DNA of 64,000 nt from Macrococcus equipercicus (lineage in GTDB: Bacteria; Bacillota; Bacilli; Staphylococcales; Staphylococcaceae), in the NCBI RefSeq assembly GCF_004359525.2, contig NZ_SCWC02000008.1, forward strand, positions 1 to 64,000. The letters are read 5' to 3'. How positions within the stretch are numbered: the first letter of the stretch is position 1; the number at the start of each line of letters is the position of its first letter. Of this stretch, positions 15,941 to 24,422 are shown piece by piece. The notes beneath the pieces are model-generated. The model saw nothing but the letters and a program-made list of their open reading frames with translations, had not been told where the DNA came from and did no database searches. A program made the position numbers and the translations under genes.

Positions 15941-16459
15941 ATGAAGAAGCGTTTATTACTGACAGGAAGTATGATAGCAGTGCTCACATTGACAGGATGT
16001 AAAGCTGAGCCGCAGCAGACAGAACATCATCATTCATCCATGGATAAAGTCGTTCCTAAAGGGATGAAAAAAGCAGCGCATCCGAAATATGAAGTAGGAG
16101 ACAAAGTAACGGTGCTGGCAGATCACATGGAAGGGATGAAAGGCGCGGCAGCAACAATATCGGGCGCATTTGACACAACAGTTTACAGCGTGTCATATAA
16201 TCCGACAAATGGCGGTGACAAAGTGGATAACCATCAATGGGTCGTTCATGAAGAGCTGAAAGATGTGGGCGGACAGGCGCTGGCAAAGGGTGATAAGGCG
16301 GTCATCACAGCGTCTCATATGAAAGGGATGAAAGGTGCAGAGGCAACCATTGATTCTGCGAAGAAAACAACAGTCTATATGATTGACTATGTAGATCAGA
16401 AGACAGGCGAGAAGATGGTCAACCATAAATGGCTTGTTGAAGATGAACTTAAGCAATAA
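15941..16459 (+). CDS. YdhK-type lipoprotein (DUF1541, two repeats)
   Basis: A 172-residue surface lipoprotein. The lipobox is LTLTGC, with Cys about residue 20, then a His-rich spacer (EHHHSS). Two tandem DUF1541 repeats of about 60 residues follow: YEVGDKVTVLADHMEGMKGA...NHQWVVHEEL and LAKGDKAVITASHMKGMKGA...NHKWLVEDEL. Proteins of this family occur beside copper genes and may bind metal through His and Met; function is unproven. The start is the ATG six bases after GAGGAGG; an upstream frame-matched ATG at 15914 has no ribosome site. Confidence 0.85.
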   Translation: MKKRLLLTGSMIAVLTLTGCKAEPQQTEHHHSSMDKVVPKGMKKAAHPKYEVGDKVTVLADHMEGMKGAAATISGAFDTTVYSVSYNPTNGGDKVDNHQWVVHEELKDVGGQALAKGDKAVITASHMKGMKGAEATIDSAKKTTVYMIDYVDQKTGEKMVNHKWLVEDELKQ

Positions 16460-16464
16460 AGACG

Positions 16465-16499
16465 AAAAAAGACAGACATCAAAAGTGTCTGTCTTTTTT
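16465..16499. terminator. Bidirectional terminator between ydhK-like gene and hxlB
   Basis: AAAAAAGACAGACA pairs with TGTCTGTCTTTTTT, a symmetrical stem that serves both convergent genes. Confidence 0.9.
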
Positions 16500-16500
16500 G

Positions 16501-17055
16501 CTATTCTAGGTTGGCATGATTTTTGTACATTTTTTCAGTGTCGAGCTCTTGTTTCTCCATTAATCTGAGAACAATAGCATCAAAGAAGAGCAGCATCGAC
16601 TGTTCGAACAATGAACCCATCGGCTGAATCGTCTTGTCGCTGGCTGACTGGTCTTTCGTAGCACCGGACAGTTCGACTGTGACGTCAGCAAGTTTAGCGA
16701 TAGTGGACTCAGTTGCTGTCGTCACTACTGCGATCTTGCCGCCGAGTTGCTTCGCTTTGTCTGCGATCGCTGACAATGTCTTTGTTTCTCCTGAACCTGA
16801 GCAGATGATCAGCAAATCATCCGCTGCTAACGGTGCAGCAGCTGTTTCACCGACGACGTAGCATTCGATGCCCATATGCATCAGTCTCATGACAAAGGCT
16901 CTACCCATCAGACCGGACCGTCCTGCGCCCGCAATGAATACTTTATCGGACTGCAGGATCTGATTGACGAGCTGTTCAGCTTCGCGCTCATTAATCGCAG
17001 CAGCGGCGGTTGTTAACTCCTGGATGATTTTGTTGAAGTAATTAGTTGTTTCCAT
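16501..17055 (-). CDS. hxlB: 6-phospho-3-hexuloisomerase
   Basis: A 184-residue SIS-domain isomerase that converts hexulose-6-phosphate to fructose-6-phosphate in the ribulose monophosphate pathway of formaldehyde fixation. The sugar-phosphate site is in VFIAGAGRSGLMGRAFVMRLMHMG and in LLIICSGSGETKT; the C-terminus carries the GSLFEQSMLLFFD helix. The gene shares one base with hxlA, which lies upstream, so both are one operon. In staphylococci the pair gives formaldehyde detoxification and a route to ribulose-5-phosphate. Confidence 0.93.
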   Translation of the reverse strand: METTNYFNKIIQELTTAAAAINEREAEQLVNQILQSDKVFIAGAGRSGLMGRAFVMRLMHMGIECYVVGETAAAPLAADDLLIICSGSGETKTLSAIADKAKQLGGKIAVVTTATESTIAKLADVTVELSGATKDQSASDKTIQPMGSLFEQSMLLFFDAIVLRLMEKQELDTEKMYKNHANLE

Positions 17056-17684
17056 TACTTGCTGATCAGTTCCTGCATTTGACGCGCTGTTTCTTTTTTG
17101 TCGTCCTGGCTTGTAATACCGCCGCCGATAATAATCAAGTCAGGCTGCTGCTTAATCACTTCAGGAAGTGTCTCCAGCTTAATACCGCCTGCAACAGCTG
17201 TTTTAGCGTTTGTCACAACACTTTTAATCGTTGCAAGGTCTTCGAATGAATCTTTACCGACTGCCTGCAGGTCATAACCTGTATGAACACAAATGTAATC
17301 CACGCCAAGGGCATCGAGTTCTTTTGCACGTGTTGCGATATCGCTGACAGCAATCATATCGACAAGGATTTCTTTTCCTTGTGCTTTTGCTTCTTTAACA
17401 GCACCTTTAATAGATTCATCTTCTGCTGCGCCGAGAATCGTAATGATATCTGCGCCGGCAGCTGCTGCCTGGCTCACTTCATAGCCTGCTGCATCCATGA
17501 TTTTCAAGTCAGCAAGTACTGTCATATTCGGGAAAGCAGCTTTTACTTCTTTGACCGCTCTTAAGCCTTCGTTAATGACCACTGGTGTGCCGATTTCCAC
17601 GACATCCACATATGCTTCTACTTCTTTTATCACTTCAATGGCACCTTGAATATCTACAAGATCCAATGCTAACTGTAACTTCAT
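17055..17684 (-). CDS. hxlA: 3-hexulose-6-phosphate synthase
   Basis: A 209-residue TIM-barrel aldolase of the OMP-decarboxylase superfamily that condenses formaldehyde with ribulose-5-phosphate. LQLALDLVD at the N-terminus and VLADLKIMDAAGYEVSQA (DxKxxD metal/catalytic motif) mark the family; VAGGIKLETLP and IIIGGGITSQDD hold the phosphate site. It is first in the hxlAB operon. A ribosome site GAGGAG precedes the ATG, and a clear palindromic operator lies 28 bases upstream. Confidence 0.95.
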   Translation of the reverse strand: MKLQLALDLVDIQGAIEVIKEVEAYVDVVEIGTPVVINEGLRAVKEVKAAFPNMTVLADLKIMDAAGYEVSQAAAAGADIITILGAAEDESIKGAVKEAKAQGKEILVDMIAVSDIATRAKELDALGVDYICVHTGYDLQAVGKDSFEDLATIKSVVTNAKTAVAGGIKLETLPEVIKQQPDLIIIGGGITSQDDKKETARQMQELISK

Positions 17685-17712
17685 CTTTGTCCACTCCTCA
17701 TCATTTGTTAAA

Positions 17713-17737
17713 CAAGTGAAGCACTGTCCTTCACTTG
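17713..17737 (-). promoter_or_regulatory. Palindromic operator upstream of hxlAB
   Basis: CAAGTGAAG and CTTCACTTG are exact inverted repeats with a 7-base spacer. The element lies between the probable promoter (TATACT-like box at about 17742 on the minus strand) and the hxlA start, where a repressor would block transcription. The cognate regulator (HxlR-like or other) is not in the window. Confidence 0.6.
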
Positions 17738-17846
17738 GTCAAGTATAATGTATGCAGGTTGCTTGTACAAGCACATGGACTTGAAGGGGAACGAAATTGA
17801 TCGTTGGTAAAATTGAAATATATTAGCTGAAGTGAAGGCGTTCAGA

Positions 17847-18317
17847 TCATTTATGCAAGTCTTTTAAATACCAGGCATCCATCGCCGAATGTTCTGATCC
17901 CGGCAGAGGCTGATCAAGCAGTTGGAAGCCGTATTTGTCATAGAGAATGCATGCAGTCTTCAGCTGGTGCATCGTCTCGAGATAGCATTTGTTATAGTGC
18001 GCTGCTGCAAAACTCAAGGCTGTATCCATAAGCTGTCTGGAGATGCCGCGGCCCTGCGCTTCAGGCTTCAAGTACAGTTTCTGCAGTTCGCAGATATCCC
18101 CGTCGAACGGACCGATGCCGATGCCGCCGAGTAGTTCGCCGTCGTCTTCTGCGACCCAGTAGGCAGCGCCGTCAGCTGTATAATGCTCATAAAGTTTGCC
18201 GAGCTGCGGGTCATAATAAGCGGAACCTGGTATAGCGAGATGGTGAGCTTCTAATGAGCGCTGGATGATGCTGTGAATCAGTGGATTGTCTTTCTGCTGA
18301 ATATGACGAATGTTCAT
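17847..18317 (-). CDS. GNAT family N-acetyltransferase
   Basis: A 156-residue acetyltransferase. Motif A reads LYLKPEAQGRGISRQLMDTALSFA, with the Q-x-x-G-x-x acetyl-CoA loop, preceded by ELLGGIGIGPFDGDICELQKLYL. The C-terminus has LYDKYGFQLLDQPLPGSEHSAMDAWYLK, close to the predicted acetyltransferases of the ElaA/YjdJ kind. It is expressed as a single gene, divergent from the SulP transporter. The substrate is unknown. Confidence 0.82.
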   Translation of the reverse strand: MNIRHIQQKDNPLIHSIIQRSLEAHHLAIPGSAYYDPQLGKLYEHYTADGAAYWVAEDDGELLGGIGIGPFDGDICELQKLYLKPEAQGRGISRQLMDTALSFAAAHYNKCYLETMHQLKTACILYDKYGFQLLDQPLPGSEHSAMDAWYLKDLHK

Positions 18318-18467
18318 GGCGTACTCCTTTCGGTGATGAATATGAATAGCATTATATAATGAAAATTATCATTCGTCATTCAGTAATGAAGTGTCGGCTA
18401 TGAAAAGACACAGTTTATCGAGAATAATTCATGTTATACTCATTTTAGTATTTTTATGGAGGTCATC

Positions 18468-19616
18468 ATGATAAAACATATTAGAACACAGTGGCTGAAT
18501 AACGCATGGGCCAATGTGCTCGCTGGAATTGTCGTCGCGCTGGCGCTCGTGCCTGAAGTCATCGCGTTTTCCGTCATTGCCGGCGTTGACCCGATGGTCG
18601 GCCTGTATGCGTCATTTGTCATCGCAGTGACCATCGCATTCACTGGCGGTCGCCCGGCGATGATTTCAGCGGCGGCCGGTGCGATCGCCCTGCTGGTCTA
18701 CCCGCTGGTCAAAAACTACGGCGTCGACTATTTACTGGCGGCAACGTTGCTGATGGGTGTGATTCAGATCATACTCGGCCTGCTTAAAGTCGGCCATTTA
18801 ATGAAATACATACCAAACACAGTGATGATCGGCTTTGTTGATGCACTGGCGATTCTTATATTCCATTCCCAGCTGCAGCATATATTCGGCCATTCATGGC
18901 AGACTTACGTGTTCACCGGCGTGACGATTGTCATCGTCCATTTCCTGCCGAAAGTGTTCACGAAAATACCGGCACCACTCATAGCAGTCGTGTTACTGAC
19001 GACTATTTCCATTGTCACAAGCGCACCTGTCAGAACAGTCGGTGACCTCGGGGAGATCACACGCGCATTGCCGCATTTTCTCATCCCACATGTCCCGTTC
19101 ACTGTTGAGACACTCATGATTATTCTGCCGTATTCTATCTCTATGGCAGTCGTCGGACTTGTTGAAAGCCTGCTGACAGCCCGTATTGTCGATGAGACAC
19201 TGCAGTCTGACAGCGACAAAAATAAAGAAGCACGCGGACAGGGGATAGCGAACATACTCTCCGGATTATTCGGCGGTATCGGCGGCTGCGCGATGATCGG
19301 TCAGTCCGTCATGAACTTAAAGTCAGGCGGTACTTCAAGGTTATCATCACTCACCGCCGGTCTCTTCCTTATGTTCATGATCATTGTGCTCGGTGATTTC
19401 CTTGTACAAATACCGATGGCGATATTAGCGGGTATTATGGTCGTTGTCGCGTTCAGTACATTTGAGTTCAAGACATTCAGACTCATGCGCACAGCACCGA
19501 CAGTAGACACAGCTGTCATTGTCGTGACAGTCGTCCTCGTGCTGTTGACGCATAATCTGGCAGTCGGTGTGATTGTCGGCAGTGTGTTGAATGTGATATT
19601 GAAGCGGAAAATATAG
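18468..19616 (+). CDS. SulP family anion transporter without STAS domain
   Basis: A 382-residue membrane protein with 10-12 hydrophobic segments. It opens with the SulP motif VLAGIVVALALVPEVIAFSVIAGVDPMVGLYASF and has AAGAIALLV in TM3 and GGCAMIGQSVMNLKSGG in the transport core. SulP proteins carry sulfate, bicarbonate or other anions. The cytoplasmic STAS domain normally found at the C-terminus is absent, because the gene stops directly after the last helix (VLNVILKRKI). Start: ATG 18468, seven bases after GGAGG; an ATG 12 bases earlier overlaps that site. Confidence 0.87.
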   Translation: MIKHIRTQWLNNAWANVLAGIVVALALVPEVIAFSVIAGVDPMVGLYASFVIAVTIAFTGGRPAMISAAAGAIALLVYPLVKNYGVDYLLAATLLMGVIQIILGLLKVGHLMKYIPNTVMIGFVDALAILIFHSQLQHIFGHSWQTYVFTGVTIVIVHFLPKVFTKIPAPLIAVVLLTTISIVTSAPVRTVGDLGEITRALPHFLIPHVPFTVETLMIILPYSISMAVVGLVESLLTARIVDETLQSDSDKNKEARGQGIANILSGLFGGIGGCAMIGQSVMNLKSGGTSRLSSLTAGLFLMFMIIVLGDFLVQIPMAILAGIMVVVAFSTFEFKTFRLMRTAPTVDTAVIVVTVVLVLLTHNLAVGVIVGSVLNVILKRKI

Positions 19617-19721
19617 ACGTGTCACTAGAGTGGAGAATTAGGCCTATGTGATTTCGATGTCTGTCGCAATATTTATTTGAAACATGTGTAGTTGCAAACG
19701 AATGAAATCAAAAATTTTTTA

Positions 19722-20156
19722 TTAAAGTATCTTAACAAATCCTGATGACTTTAAAATATAGTCGTTACTGATATAAAACTGATGAGCAATATTCCGTTCT
19801 TCACGATTTCCGCTATTTAAAGTGATAACTGTACAATGTTTTGTTTGAGAAAATTTTTCAGCTTCAATTAATAAACGGCTGCCAATACCTTTATTTCTAT
19901 ATTCAGAATCAATAATAAAAGCAAGTATTCTCATATAATTTCCATCTCTTTCAAAGAACATCATTCTGCACATTCCACAAAAGCCGATAATTCTTTGATT
20001 ATGCTCTACAACTAATGCAAAATAATCTTTATGATTCATCAGTTTATCTAAACGTACTGAAAGCTCTTTATTAGTTGTTGGATATCCAAGTTCAGTAAAT
20101 AATCGATCAAGTTTTCGTGAATCTGTAGTATTGAATTCTCTAATTGTTATTTCCAT
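19722..20156 (-). CDS. GNAT family N-acetyltransferase (AT-rich, probably acquired)
   Basis: A 144-residue acetyltransferase. It has FIIDSEYRNKGIGSRLLIEAEKFS (R-x-x-G-x-G loop) and the FYxxxxY motif HQFYISNDYILKSSGFVK near the end. The gene and about 500 bases around it are clearly richer in A and T than the neighbouring core genes, and it lies next to a tRNA pair, a common site for foreign DNA. The substrate is unknown. Confidence 0.8.
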   Translation of the reverse strand: MEITIREFNTTDSRKLDRLFTELGYPTTNKELSVRLDKLMNHKDYFALVVEHNQRIIGFCGMCRMMFFERDGNYMRILAFIIDSEYRNKGIGSRLLIEAEKFSQTKHCTVITLNSGNREERNIAHQFYISNDYILKSSGFVKIL

Positions 20157-20409
20157 AGTATTCTTCCTTAATAAATTTAGTGTTTTTGTTAATTATCACA
20201 GTAGCATAAAATTTTTTATAGCGTTAATAACTTTTGTTAAAGTTAATGTACTAATAATTAGCTTTTGTAATATGAAAGCATTTAATTTATTTTGAGAATT
20301 TCTGTTTAAAGTAGAAAAACTAAATAATGAAAAGCCATACTAGACAGTTTTGAAATTTTAACTGACAGTCATCACTGCTCTATGTTAAAATAATAATTCA
20401 GAACTCAAT

Positions 20410-20482
20410 ATCCTCGTAGCTCAGCTGGTAGAGCAACTCCCTCCTAAGGAGTAGGTCGTGCGTTCGAATCGCATCGAGGGTT
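20410..20482 (+). tRNA. tRNA-Arg (anticodon CCT)
   Basis: Cloverleaf fits: acceptor ATCCTCG with CGAGGGT (one T-G pair), D arm GCTC/GAGC, anticodon stem ACTCC/GGAGT with loop CTCCTAA (anticodon CCT), T arm GTGCG-TTCGAAT-CGCAT. CCA is not encoded. It reads the rare AGG codon. Confidence 0.92.
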
Positions 20483-20486
20483 TCAG

Positions 20487-20557
20487 GCCTCTATAGTTAA
20501 GTGGTATAACCCATCAATGGTAATGATGAATCCTCAGTTCGATTCTGGGTGGAGGCA
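20487..20557 (+). tRNA. tRNA-Thr (anticodon GGT)
   Basis: Acceptor GCCTCTA pairs with TGGAGGC, D arm GTTA/TAAC, anticodon stem CATCA/TGATG with loop ATGGTAA (anticodon GGT), T arm CTCAG-TTCGATT-CTGGG. G1-C72 and C2-G71 agree with threonine identity. It starts four bases after tRNA-Arg, so both are one transcript. The D arm GTTAAGTGGTATAAC looks more like tRNA-Gln/Gly types. Confidence 0.85.
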
Positions 20558-20571
20558 TCGGTAATATAAAT

Positions 20572-20611
20572 AAGACGCACTTTCCATCACCGGAAAGTGC
20601 GTCTTATTATT
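20572..20611 (+). terminator. Terminator of the tRNA operon
   Basis: A perfect 14-bp stem (AAGACGCACTTTCC and its complement, 6-base loop) is followed by a T-rich tail. The 220 bases after it hold no gene that I can see. Confidence 0.85.
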
Positions 20612-20834
20612 TATAACAGAATAGTCGCAAGTATCGGCACGATGACGACGACGATAATACCGAAAGTTCATGATTTATTAACAAATCAACCGTTCTGTAA
20701 ATTCCGTAGCTTCAGCATTAAGAGTTCAAAGTGTTTGTTAATATCGTAATAGAGCCCGTTATGACAACTTTTCATTGCTATAATATAGGTGCTTCACAGA
20801 ACCAATTAACAAAAAATAAATGATGAGGATGGAC

Positions 20835-21686
20835 ATGAAAAAATCAATCGCTCTTTTATTTTCTGTACTAATTGTTTCACCGTTTCTGACATCAGAAGCT
20901 GAAGTCACAAAACCATTAACGATAGCCCATCGCGGCGCCAGCTATGATGCTCCTGAACATACATTTGCGTCTTACGACCTTGCCATCAAGCAGCAGGCGG
21001 ACGTGATTGAAATTGACCTGCAGCTGACTAAAGACGGCGAAGTGGTCGCGTTTCACGATGAAACGCTCGAGCGGACGACGGACGGCGCTGGACTGGTGCG
21101 TCATAAGACGCTCGCTGAACTGAAGACGCTTGATGCCGGCAGCTGGTTCAATAAGAAATATCCTGAACGGGCTAAAGCTGCGTATTCACATGAGAAGATC
21201 AGAACGCTCGATGAAATACTGGCACGCTACGCCGGCAGAGCGAAGCTGAATATTGAGATGAAAGTGCCGGAGAAGAACAAAGGCATGGAGCAGCAGGTCG
21301 CTCTGTCGCTGCAGCGGCACGGCATGCTGACGGCTGAGAACTTCAGCAATAGAACAGTCGTCGTGGAATCGTTCACGCCGGCTTCATTAAAGAAGCTGAA
21401 AACACTTGCACCCGGGCTGCCACTCAATCAGTCGATATGGAAAGGCGATGTCCGTAAGTTAGCACAGCCTGAACTGACAACAATTAAAACATATGCAGAT
21501 TCTGTCTCGATCAATTATCAGGATGCCACTGCAGAAAATGTCAGACAATTGAAGCAGGCAGGCTTAATCGTCCGCTCCTATACAATCGATAATGAAAGAG
21601 ATATGGAACGCCTATCGACATACGGCATCAGCGGCGTTTATACGAATCGGCCGAATGTCCATGTCATGATTACAAGTGATGGTTAA
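20835..21686 (+). CDS. glpQ: Secreted glycerophosphodiester phosphodiesterase
   Basis: A 283-residue exported enzyme that splits glycerophosphodiesters to glycerol-3-phosphate and an alcohol. Signal peptide 1-22 (MKKSIALLFSVLIVSPF). The catalytic core begins LTIAHRGASYDAPEHTFASYDLAI, with the HRG and E/N residues of the GDPD active site, then VIEIDLQLTKDGEVVAFHDETLERTTDG (metal Glu, Asp and catalytic His). It ends with VRSYTIDNERDMERL and GVYTNRP. Start: ATG 20835, six bases after GAGG; an ATG 15 bases earlier has no ribosome site. It probably scavenges phospholipid or teichoic-acid products. Confidence 0.92.
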   Translation: MKKSIALLFSVLIVSPFLTSEAEVTKPLTIAHRGASYDAPEHTFASYDLAIKQQADVIEIDLQLTKDGEVVAFHDETLERTTDGAGLVRHKTLAELKTLDAGSWFNKKYPERAKAAYSHEKIRTLDEILARYAGRAKLNIEMKVPEKNKGMEQQVALSLQRHGMLTAENFSNRTVVVESFTPASLKKLKTLAPGLPLNQSIWKGDVRKLAQPELTTIKTYADSVSINYQDATAENVRQLKQAGLIVRSYTIDNERDMERLSTYGISGVYTNRPNVHVMITSDG

Positions 21687-21701
21687 CTGAACACAGAACC
21701 G

Positions 21702-21732
21702 AACGCCTCTATAACAGGCGTTATTTTTTTTA
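21702..21732 (+). terminator. Terminator after glpQ
   Basis: AACGCCT pairs with AGGCGTT and is followed by a long T run. Confidence 0.8.
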
Positions 21733-21781
21733 TCAAAAATGTATAATGTAAATAAAGTGTAATGAATTGAGGGGGAGTAAG

Positions 21782-22261
21782 ATGGAAACAATTTATATGG
21801 CAGGCGGCTGTCTCTGGGGCGTGCAGGCCTTTATTAAGACGATTCCGGGTGTAGTGAAGACAGAAGCGGGCAGAGCGAACGGCAGCAGCCGAACACTTGA
21901 CGGAGACTATGACGGTTATGCGGAGTGCGTCAAAACCGTGTTTGATCCGGAAGTACTCTCACTTTATGAATTATTGGGCGAGTTCTTTCAGATCATTGAT
22001 CCGTACAGTGTGGATAAGCAAGGCATCGATGTCGGCAGGAAGTATAGAACGGGCATCTACAGCGAAGACGATGATCATTTGGAGGCAGCGGCATCCTACA
22101 TTACAGAGCGTCCAGATGCAAGCCGTATTAAAGTCGAAGTACTGCCGCTCATGAATTATATCCCGAGTGCGGAGGAACATCAGCATCATCTTGATAAGTT
22201 TCCGGACCATTACTGTCATATCCCGGTGGACTTAATGAACAAGCACCGTACCGGCAATTGA
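21782..22261 (+). CDS. msrA: Peptide-methionine (S)-S-oxide reductase MsrA
   Basis: A 159-residue enzyme that repairs methionine-S-sulfoxide in proteins. The catalytic motif is GGCLWG rather than the usual GGCFWG, with Cys at residue 10. The later conserved segments DPYSVDKQGIDVGRKYRTGIY and AEEHQHHLDKFPDHYCH are present. Most MsrA segments fit but the sequence is divergent (for example EAGRANG where YxGGxxxN is usual). Start ATG with GGGGGAG upstream. It lies before the PerR-controlled ATPase but is separated from it by a promoter. Confidence 0.87.
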   Translation: METIYMAGGCLWGVQAFIKTIPGVVKTEAGRANGSSRTLDGDYDGYAECVKTVFDPEVLSLYELLGEFFQIIDPYSVDKQGIDVGRKYRTGIYSEDDDHLEAAASYITERPDASRIKVEVLPLMNYIPSAEEHQHHLDKFPDHYCHIPVDLMNKHRTGN

Positions 22262-22286
22262 CACTGACTCATCAACTCAATGATTA

Positions 22287-22301
22287 TGATAATTATTCTC
22301 A
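22287..22301 (+). promoter_or_regulatory. Fur-type box
   Basis: TGATAATTATTCTCA fits the Fur 7-1-7 palindrome TGATAAT-N-ATTATCA with one mismatch. It lies about 50 bases upstream of the -35 box of the next promoter, so it may be a secondary site for a Fur-family regulator. The region is very AT-rich, so chance similarity is possible. Confidence 0.45.
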
Positions 22302-22335
22302 ATTATAATATATTATTCTCAATTAGATAATTTAA

Positions 22336-22373
22336 TTGACTATTATTACTTATACAGATTATAATTATTATAA
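22336..22373 (+). promoter_or_regulatory. Promoter with perfect PerR box
   Basis: TTGACT (22336-22341) and TATAAT (22360-22365), spacer 18, precede the ATPase gene. The -10 box lies inside TTATAATTATTATAA (22359-22373), an exact match to the PerR consensus TTATAAT-N-ATTATAA. A bound PerR would cover the -10 element, so repression relieved by peroxide is expected. Confidence 0.8.
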
Positions 22374-22420
22374 ATAAGGGATGGTTATCTATACTCGATG
22401 AATGATAAGGAGTGATAGAC

Positions 22421-24301
22421 ATGTTTAACTATTTAATGAGATCAAGGCAGGGCCAGTTTCTGTTGATTGGTATTCTGTTCACTATACTAGGTTATATTTT
22501 ATCCGGCATTAACATGCAGTTAAGCCGATTTCCGTTTTATATCGCTATATTCTTCTTAGGATTTTACGCGGCAAAGGAAGCAGTTGTTGAAACGATTCAG
22601 GCAAAATCACCGAACGTCGATCTGTTGATGATTCTTGCCGCGCTCGGCGCTGTCGTGATCAACTATGAGTCTGAAGGGGCGGTTCTGCTGTTAATATTCG
22701 CGGGAGCAGAAGCGCTGGAAGACTACGCGTCAAACAAATCAACGAATGCTATATCAGAACTGATGGCGCAAGTGCCGGATACCGCACACGTATTAAAAGC
22801 GAACGGTGAAATCATTAAAGTGCTGACTGATGAACTGCAAGTCGGAGATATAGTCGTTGTATCGAAAGGCGAGCAGATTCCGATTGACGGTATGATAGAC
22901 CGCGCGGCGATGGTCAATGAATCAGCGCTGACAGGTGAAGCAGTTCCTGTCGAGAAAGAAAGCGGCGCAGAAGTATTTGCCGGAACAATCAATGAAGGCA
23001 ACGTCTTCTATCTGCGGGTGAACAAATTAAGCAGTGAGACTGTGTTCTCAAATATTATCCGGATGGTTGAAGAAGCACAGAACAGACCATCGAAAGTATC
23101 GAAGTTCATCGACCGGATCGAAGCAAAGTATGTCATCGGTGTGCTGATTGCCGTACCAATCTTTATCTTTATTCTGTATTATTTCAATCATCTCGGCTTC
23201 CAGGAAGCGTTCTACCGAGGAATGGTGCTGCTGACAGTCGCAAGCCCATGTGCCTTAGTAGCATCCGCAACACCTGCTACGCTCAGTGCCATCAGTAACG
23301 GTGCGAAAAATGGTGTGCTGTTCAAAGGCGGTGCTGCCATGGAAGCACTCAGCAGAATGGACGTATTATACAGCGACAAAACAGGGACGCTGACGCTCGG
23401 CGAATTCCAAGTGACCGATTATGAGGTACCGGAAGATGTCTTAAAAGAAGTTGTCTATATGGAACAGCAATCCAGTCATCCGATTGCACAGGCTATCGTC
23501 ACGGGGTTCAAAGAACTGAATCTCGATACGGTTGATCAGACACAGCCTGTTGAAGAGAAAACAGCTTCCGGCTTAGTTAAAGGTGCTATTAAAGTCGGTA
23601 AACCGTCAGCATTTGCCGGTTACCGGGATAACCATCACTATCAGGCAAAAGCAGCTGAAGGGAAGACGACTGTTCTCGTCAGCAAAGGTGATGACATCGT
23701 CGGTTATTTCTCACTTGCTGACCAGGTGCGTCAAGAATCGGTGTCAGCAGTATCGGGATTCCAGCAGCAGAATATCGATGTCATTCTACTTACCGGTGAT
23801 AATGAACAGGTGGCTAAAAAGGTCGCTGATGAAGTCGGTATTACGCACTATATTCCGTCGTGTCTGCCGGAAGACAAAATTAACTATGTCACTGCCAGCC
23901 AGAAGAACAACAAGCTGGTTGGTATGATCGGTGATGGTATCAATGATGCGCCGGCATTAGCCAGTGCAGATATCGGTATCGCGATGGGCAGCGGTTCATC
24001 GGTCGCGATGGAATCAGCTGATGTCGTCATCGTGAAAAGTGATTTATTGAAATTACTCTATAGTTTTAACTTAAGCAGAAGATTGAACAGTAAAATTATG
24101 ATGAACGTTGTATTTTCACTGTCAGTCATCGTCATTCTCGTCATACTGAATATTTTCGGCTTGCTCAGCCTGCCGACAGCCGTGCTGTTCCACGAAGGCT
24201 CGACGATACTTGTCATCCTGAACGGTCTGCTGCTGTTAAGACAGCGGAAAGAAGCAGTAGAGCGGCAATCTAGAGTAGCAGTAGATCACACTGTTAACTA
24301 A
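22421..24301 (+). CDS. pfeT: P1B-4-type metal efflux ATPase, PfeT/ZosA/FrvA-like
   Basis: A 626-residue P-type ATPase without an N-terminal metal-binding domain. It has the phosphorylation motif SDKTGTLTLG, hinge [11 protein letters not shown], actuator ALTGEAVPVEK, the transmembrane SPC motif (ASPCALV) and HEGSTILVILNGL in the last helices. SPC together with HEGxT marks subgroup P1B-4, which includes Fe(II) exporters PfeT (Bacillus) and FrvA (Listeria). Those are controlled by PerR or Fur, as the perfect PerR box here predicts. Start: ATG 22421, eight bases after AAGGAG; a GTG nine bases earlier overlaps that site. Iron export under peroxide stress is inferred. Confidence 0.88.
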   Translation: MFNYLMRSRQGQFLLIGILFTILGYILSGINMQLSRFPFYIAIFFLGFYAAKEAVVETIQAKSPNVDLLMILAALGAVVINYESEGAVLLLIFAGAEALEDYASNKSTNAISELMAQVPDTAHVLKANGEIIKVLTDELQVGDIVVVSKGEQIPIDGMIDRAAMVNESALTGEAVPVEKESGAEVFAGTINEGNVFYLRVNKLSSETVFSNIIRMVEEAQNRPSKVSKFIDRIEAKYVIGVLIAVPIFIFILYYFNHLGFQEAFYRGMVLLTVASPCALVASATPATLSAISNGAKNGVLFKGGAAMEALSRMDVLYSDKTGTLTLGEFQVTDYEVPEDVLKEVVYMEQQSSHPIAQAIVTGFKELNLDTVDQTQPVEEKTASGLVKGAIKVGKPSAFAGYRDNHHYQAKAAEGKTTVLVSKGDDIVGYFSLADQVRQESVSAVSGFQQQNIDVILLTGDNEQVAKKVADEVGITHYIPSCLPEDKINYVTASQKNNKLVGMIGDGINDAPALASADIGIAMGSGSSVAMESADVVIVKSDLLKLLYSFNLSRRLNSKIMMNVVFSLSVIVILVILNIFGLLSLPTAVLFHEGSTILVILNGLLLLRQRKEAVERQSRVAVDHTVN

Positions 24302-24303
24302 AT

Positions 24304-24342
24304 GAAACCTTATTACAGCTTTTGCTGTGATAAGGTTTTTTG
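24304..24342 (+). terminator. Terminator after pfeT-like gene
   Basis: AAACCTTATTACAGC pairs with a GCTGTGATAAGGTTT-type arm and is followed by T residues. Confidence 0.85.
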
Positions 24343-24422
24343 TTGCCGCCAGTTCATAAGAGCAGAATGAGTACTAAGTTTATGGTATAATTTTTATACT
24401 AATTAAACAGAAGGAGTATATA

